Positions 59,166 through 64,000 of a stretch of 64,000 nt of DNA are shown here, one piece after another. The DNA lies in NCBI RefSeq assembly GCF_024679245.1, contig NC_090179.1:928501-992500 (forward strand), given 5' to 3'. Under the pieces are notes generated by a model. That model ran no database searches. It had not been told where the DNA came from and was given only the letters and a program-made list of their open reading frames with translations. Within the stretch, counting starts at the first letter, position 1; each line of letters begins with the position of its first letter. Position numbers and translations under genes: made by a program. The stretch is from Pseudorasbora parva. Taxonomy: Eukaryota > Chordata > Actinopteri > Cypriniformes > Gobionidae.

Positions 59166-60243
59166 GGTGCCCTAGAATGGAAAACTGTATTCATCTTGGC
59201 ATAGTTGAATAATAAGAGTCCTGTACATGGAACTAACATACCATGAGCCTCAAACATCACTGTCTCCTGCTCCTTCATGTGTAAATCTTGAAGAAGGCCA
59301 CTAAAAAACAGGCGAATCCCAACATAACACAGACTGTGACATAAAAGTCGGATCATTAATATCATAAACGCCCACCAAATTTGCATATACCAGTGTTAAC
59401 GTGGACCTGCACCAAATCAACAGAAGTTCTGCAGGTATTGTGAAGATGAAGACAATATAGTGAAAGCGGCAGATCGTGGATATACACGTTATGCTCCAGG
59501 CTGTGCAGGGGATGTGAGCACTTTTCATAGCTTTCCCACATGCGCAAAACAGGCATGGTTGATGTTTTTCTATATCAGGATAGGCTACCTCACTAATTTA
59601 ATTCAAAGTTCGTTGACAGCCCTTTTTTCCATGACTAAGACAAGATGAGATAACCCAAATGTCCTTAAACAAGTACAGTGACTATATCATCATGCAATAT
59701 CGTTGATGAAAAAGACGAGACTAAAATGTAGTTTAAAAAACAAATACCTGACCAAAAAGCATTCTTTGATTTTGTCGGGGGAAAGAGAGGAGCGTTCAAA
59801 CAGTCATGCTTGCGGATGCCAGATTTAAATACATTAAATCAAGACCTTTTTTGTTAAAAGAACACATTTTCTATCCAGTGCTTTTCTTAAACTGTGCAGT
59901 TTGGCAACCATGTGCACATAAGCTCTCTCTCTCTCTCGCTCTCTCTGTCTCTCTTTATTTCTCTCTCCTCCACGCGGATGATCGGAAAACACCAATAAAC
60001 AAGTAAACTGCATTTCAGCAATCTCCACAGCCTTGCTGTGAAACAGCCAATCAGAGCAGAGCTCAACATTTATTATTCATGACCCTTCCAGATAAGGTAA
60101 TAACAGCCCATTTCATCCTAGGGTTGTAAATGGACCTGTAAAACCGTATCTGGAGTATTTTAGCCCTTACCTAAGCCACATACCTTCTATGTAGATATCA
60201 GGGAACAATTTAACATATTGTATCAATGCATTATATGGCACCT
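59166..60243 (-). mobile_element. Second copy of the AGGTGCCCTAGAATG TTAA element
   Basis: TTAA at 59162-59165 and 60244-60247. The left end reads GGTGCCCTAGAATGG, and the reversed right end starts AGGTGCCATATAATG. Bases 59940-60243 are the reverse complement of 30241-30570 (shared GTAAATGGACCTGTAAA, CCAATCAGAGCAGAG), so the orientation is opposite to the copy at 30241-33830. It lacks the two insertions found there. Non-coding; a (CT)n stretch lies at 59920-59960. Confidence 0.82.
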
Positions 60244-60247
60244 TTAA

Positions 60248-60851
60248 ATTATGTATTTGTTTGAGAAAGCGATTGGTGTGAATAATGATTTCTTATTTAG
60301 AAGCATATACTAGGTCTTAAATAATTCACATGTAGAGGCTGTTGCAAAGCAGTTGCATTCATGTTATTTTTCATCTGAGAGCCTTGACACAGGGGGTGAA
60401 TACTTCTGCAAACAGTTTCACAGTGTGCTGTTGTTCCGGTCTCGAGATGTGGCACAGATCCCTGTTGGATTTTTTTCCAGCTGGTAAAAATGCTATGTAT
60501 GGTTTGCTTAATAAAGTAGCAGAACACTCTCCTCAACCACACACCTCATGTCTGGAGCAAGCCTTCCCTTACTCGCTTAACTTTACTTAGTGTTTGAGGT
60601 TTTAGCACATCGCTATCCCTAAATGTGACTGTAATAGTGATGCATTACATAATCACCATGAAGGAAATATAAAAATAAAAAATATCACAAAATGGAAAGA
60701 AAAAGAAAAGAAAAGCAGGAGTTGGTTTAGATTGCTTGGTTTAGGCACTACACATAGATAAACACATCTAAAGCGGCTTAGAAAGCCATATTTGTATATG
60801 TTTTTGTACATATGGGTCTGGAAAGTTCAATGCAGACCTGAACCTCTATCT
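60248..60851. other. No gene recognised
   Basis: The 82-codon ORFs at 60297-60590 on both strands have no domain. Confidence 0.45.
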
Positions 60852-61600
60852 GTCACGGATCTATGAGGGAGGACTCAAATGCAGAATGAGTGTTTATTTA
60901 AAAAACAGCAGATAAGACTAGATATAGTGAGGTAGAGGAGGTGATAACAGTCCAAACGATAGGCAGGGACAAGGCTCGATGACAGTCAAGCAGAGGGAAA
61001 GGCCGCTGAGACCAGCCCAGGATATGAACAGCCTGGTGTGCTGTGGTAGAAATCAGAAGCACCAGGCCAAAGGATGCAGCGAGAGGCAGACAGAATCACA
61101 CAGCGCACGAGGATAGACTTACAGGACACGATCAGGCATACCACCGGTCTTGCTGCTTGGCAGAGAAAGGAAGCAGCCAGAGATGCTCAGAAGGGCAGGG
61201 ACGAGACGACAGGAGACGAGACGAGACGAGACGAGATGAATGCTTGGTAGTAACTAGAAAAACTAATAGCAAACAGACTGTAACAGCAAAAGAATAACGA
61301 ACCATTAACACACGAGGACACACATTAAAAAGGAAGCAGAGACCAAGAGAGACAGATGAACGCACTCAGACAAACAAGGAGCAGAGAACATGAGGAAAGG
61401 GTGAGTACACACAGACAAGGAACAAGTGAGCACAGAATTAGTAAAAGGAGGACTAGACAAGGACTAAACAATGAGGCGTGGTAACAGGAAACAGGGAGGC
61501 AGGACACAAGGAGCACATGGCAAACACAAACCAAGACCGAGCCACAGAGAACATTGACACTAACCGTCTTATACACTACACAACAGAGGGAATTTATATG
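60852..61600 (-). repeat. LTR-like / purine-rich repeat starting TGTCACGGA
   Basis: TGTCACGGATCTATGAG with TGTTTATTTAAAAAACAG resembles the reverse of the repeat end at 34556-34922. The remainder is A/G-rich and contains a short pentanucleotide array (GAGAC about five times, 61200-61235). ORFs on both strands are low-complexity. I could not define a second end. Confidence 0.35.
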
Positions 61601-62339
61601 AATCTATATGACCTGGGTTCAATGCTAATGTTTACAGCACGAATGTTTCAAAAATACAAATACAATCAATCATAAATCATAACATGATTAAGGGTTCTTA
61701 AGTATCTGTATCGGCTGGTACAGATCACAGATATGAATCACTGAAATGAATACTAAATGGTAAATTTATTTATTTATGTATCATGTAATATTATTTATTA
61801 GGGATCTGGGGGAAATTGATTCACATATGAATCATGATTCTATCTTCTACTGATTTGCATCGATTCACAACTGATTTTCTAAAGTGTTACACTTTAACAG
61901 TGCAGTATTACTTACAGTTATTGACATATTACTGTATTATTAATCACAATTAGACATGAAAAAGGACTCGATGCGATGCTGGTACGGAAAGATACACAGC
62001 CGAAGCTTCACACACAGATTCCTCCTCTCAGATGTATCCTGAATTCACTTCTCTTTCACCGTTTTTATTCCGTACGGTATTTTTGAAATGTGGTTTAAAT
62101 ATAGGCAGCAGTAAAAATAGTGAAATATTCTGTTTACATCATGTCAAAGTGCAGATAGGAGTTCTGCTTTCAAAGTAGCAATTATTTGCAATATGTGTAA
62201 TTAGTAATCATATGCTATTTACACTTTATTTATAAAAAAAAATAAACACCCTACAAACTCCCTACACCTCCCCCAACCCTACCCATTAAATACTTTTATT
62301 ATTAAAACTATCATTAGGCACTTTATTTTATTTAAGTAA
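61601..62339. other. Unassigned
   Basis: Contains phrases such as GATTCACATATGAATC (61820) and CCCCCAACCCTACCC (62269). No gene recognised. Confidence 0.4.
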
Positions 62340-62530
62340 ATGCCTTTTTCAATTTGATACGTGATGGGAAAAGAGAGAAGAGCGAATTTTGCTAATGTTC
62401 TGTCCGAATTCGAACCCGGGTAAAGCCTTATGCTCTACTGACCACACCACTGAAGACATGGAATCATGGGTCTTTTTAAATCTTGGCCCAACCTGGAATT
62501 GGTGGGCAGAGCTAGTGTAAATAGCACTTG
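62340..62530 (-). other. tRNA-derived SINE-like repeat
   Basis: On the minus strand GTGGTGTGGTCAGTAGAGC fits an A box and CCCGGGTTCGAATTCGG a B box, with too little sequence between them for a full tRNA. GTGTAAATAGCACTTGCC (62515-62532) and GGTGTAAATAGACA (62559) are short repeats in the flank. Likely a SINE or decayed tRNA. Confidence 0.4.
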
Positions 62531-62634
62531 CCAACAAGGCAGGTTATTTGCATTTGGTGTAAATAGACACATTAAATATATTGGTGTTAAATATATACAT
62601 TAATTAGTTTAATTGATTATCATCAATTAATCAT

Positions 62635-62751
62635 TGTGGCAAGGTGAACGAGCGAGAGACATGGGAGGAGGGAGCGAGACCGGGGACGTGATTGCGAAGG
62701 AGCGTCACCTGCGAGCCACACCGGTCTCGAGTCCTCTCATGAGGGAGCACG
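62635..62751 (+). mobile_element. LTR 5' fragment, inverted relative to the solo LTR at 50802-51121
   Basis: TGTGGCAAGGTGAACGAG through GTCCTCTCATGAGGGAGC matches the first 117 bp of the solo LTR with a few changes. Similarity stops at 62751, and DIRS-related sequence follows. No internal domain of its own family is attached. Confidence 0.75.
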
Positions 62752-62962
62752 GTATGGAGCCAGAATAGCCTCAAATATAATACATTTACAAAACAAAATT
62801 CATAAATGCATAGCACATTTCGAGGTCGTTCTCCCCCTGGAGCTCTCGGGAATCGATGTTGTGCTCCCGCAGTCAAAAGGGCTCCAGGCCACATCGTTCC
62901 CCCGCGTTCGTGCGCTACTTTGGCCGGCACATATAAAATCTGCGGCAAAGCAGCAAATGCGT

Positions 62963-64000
62963 TCGCACACCGAAAATCTACCTCGACTAGTCCCTGCCGG
63001 GTATCCGCTTCAGGGGCTCAAAGGAGAGGTTCGGTCGATACCCCAGGCCAGCCTCGAGAGGCTGGTTCCCTTATCAGAGTATCTCGCCGCATGGTCATGC
63101 CTTCCGAATATCTCTGTGTGGGCCCTGCGCACTGTAGAACGGGGCTACAGACTACAGTTCAGAGTTCCTCCCCCGAGATTTGGGGGGATAGTCTGGACGG
63201 TGGTCGGTCCCGAGCAGGTGGGGGTAATGGGGCAGGAAGTACACTCTCTGCTGGTAAAAGGGGCGATAGAAAGGGTCCCCCTGCCGGAGAGAGAGGTCGG
63301 GTTCTATAGCCGGTACTTCATAGTTCCCAAGATGTTAACCATGTTAACCATTCCCGTCATCGTGAGTCAGATCCAGTTCGAGGACTGGTTCGTCACGATA
63401 GATCTAAAAGACGCATACTTCCATATCTCCATCCTTCCCAGTCACAGGAAGTTCCTGAGGTTCGCTTTTCGGGTTTCAACAGATGCATCCCTTACTGGTT
63501 GGGGCGCGGTCATGGAAGGCCGAGGGGCGAGAGGTCCTTGGACAGCCCAGCCTGCTTCGTGGCACATCAATTGCCTAGAGATGCTGGCGGTCTGGAAAGC
63601 TCTGAGGAGTTTTCTCGAGGACCTTCGCAGCCACCATGTCCTGATACGATCCGACAACACTGCCGTAGTATCGTATCTGAATCATCAGGGGGGTCTGAGA
63701 TCGCGCCCTCTGTACAGACTGGCACATCAGGTCCTCCTGTGGTCCCAAGGGAAACTGTCATCTCTCAGGGCAGTTTACATTCCGGGGGATCAAAACCAGG
63801 GAGCAGACATCCTGTTGAGGCAGGGGCTGAGGCCCGGGGAGTGGCGTCTCCATCCAGAGGTGGTGGAGGCCATATGCGAGAGGTTTGGCCAAGTGGAAGT
63901 GGATTTGTTCGCGTCTCGAGAGACGACCCACTGCCCACTTTGGTTCTCCCTCAGGCATCCGGCTCCATTGGGCCTGGATGTCATGTCACAGGCGTGGCCG
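62963..64000 (+). pseudogene. DIRS-type pol (RT/RNase H), in-frame internal deletions, runs off window
   Basis: An open plus-strand frame (codon phase of 63059) of at least 345 codons to the window edge. RT N-terminal text is clear: PQASLERLVPLSEYLAAW, LRTVERGYRLQF, KGAIERVPLPEREVGFYSRY. After FIVPK it jumps to MLTMLTIPVIVSQ, where ATGTTAACC is directly doubled (63332-63349). VTIDLKDAYFHISI, with the first RT aspartate, follows. After KFLRFAF it jumps straight to VSTDASLTGWGAV, the RNase H start, so the YxDD block of RT is absent. RNase H residues are visible (D in STDAS, E in NCLEMLAVW, D in RSDNTAVVSYLNHQ), then VEVDLFASRETTHCPLWF. DIRS elements normally also carry a tyrosine recombinase, which would lie beyond this window. 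Both deletions keep the frame. The overlapping ORF at 62806-63309 is a shadow. Confidence 0.85.

Noticed and set aside
62402..62460. Functional tRNA gene on the minus strand
   Set aside because: The A box and B box are too close together and no complete acceptor or anticodon stem can be drawn.
62806..63309. 167-codon plus-strand ORF
   Set aside because: The true DIRS RT text lies in another frame across the same bases.

Overview
The window is repeat-dominated, non-genic DNA from a teleost fish, most likely a cyprinid (carp, goldfish or zebrafish relatives). The main reasons are several fish-type Tc1/mariner elements, a DIRS-type pol, Ty3-like gag fragments, many short TTAA-flanked non-autonomous transposons and abundant CA/TG microsatellites. 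I found no credible host protein-coding exon and no convincing functional RNA gene. Every coding stretch I recognise belongs to a transposable element, and nearly all are broken. Family and clade names come from recognising motifs by eye, not from a database search.

Region by region. 1-2340: a LINE fragment split by a nearly complete Tc1 element, then a truncated Tc1 of a second family. 3525-6000: decayed DNA-transposon pieces. 6005-9815: two large (TGAG)n tracts around a LINE reverse-transcriptase fragment. 10031-12140: a Ty3-like gag remnant on the minus strand, then a foldback element. 13124-14112: a CA-rich composite element. 14790-16441: a Ty3-like gag/protease/RT remnant fused to a truncated third Tc1 family. 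17431-18260: a CpG-rich repeat with an inverted partner at 35165-35838. 19756-21313: a fourth Tc1 with good ends and a damaged transposase.

22888-29500 holds about 127 tandem copies of a 52-bp unit. 44381-49425 holds 97 copies of the same unit on the opposite strand. Together they form two inverted arms of 6.6 and 5.0 kb around a spacer of about 15 kb, and each arm has its own higher-order structure. The spacer is a nest of transposons: a TTAA element carrying two others (30237-33834), a 3.3-kb element with 8-bp target duplications carrying a TTAA element (37146-40483), and a LINE remnant interrupted by a piggyBac-like element (40812-41960).

49691-64000: a short hAT-like element with an 8-bp duplication, a solo LTR with a 5-bp duplication (50797-51126), more TTAA elements, a candidate 1.75-kb solo LTR containing a 40-bp minisatellite (56360-58123), and a DIRS-type pol frame open to the window edge. 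That frame lacks the RT catalytic core but has stayed in frame.

Nothing here forms a working pathway. The value lies in the order of insertions, which can be read from target-site duplications, and in the paired inverted satellite arrays.
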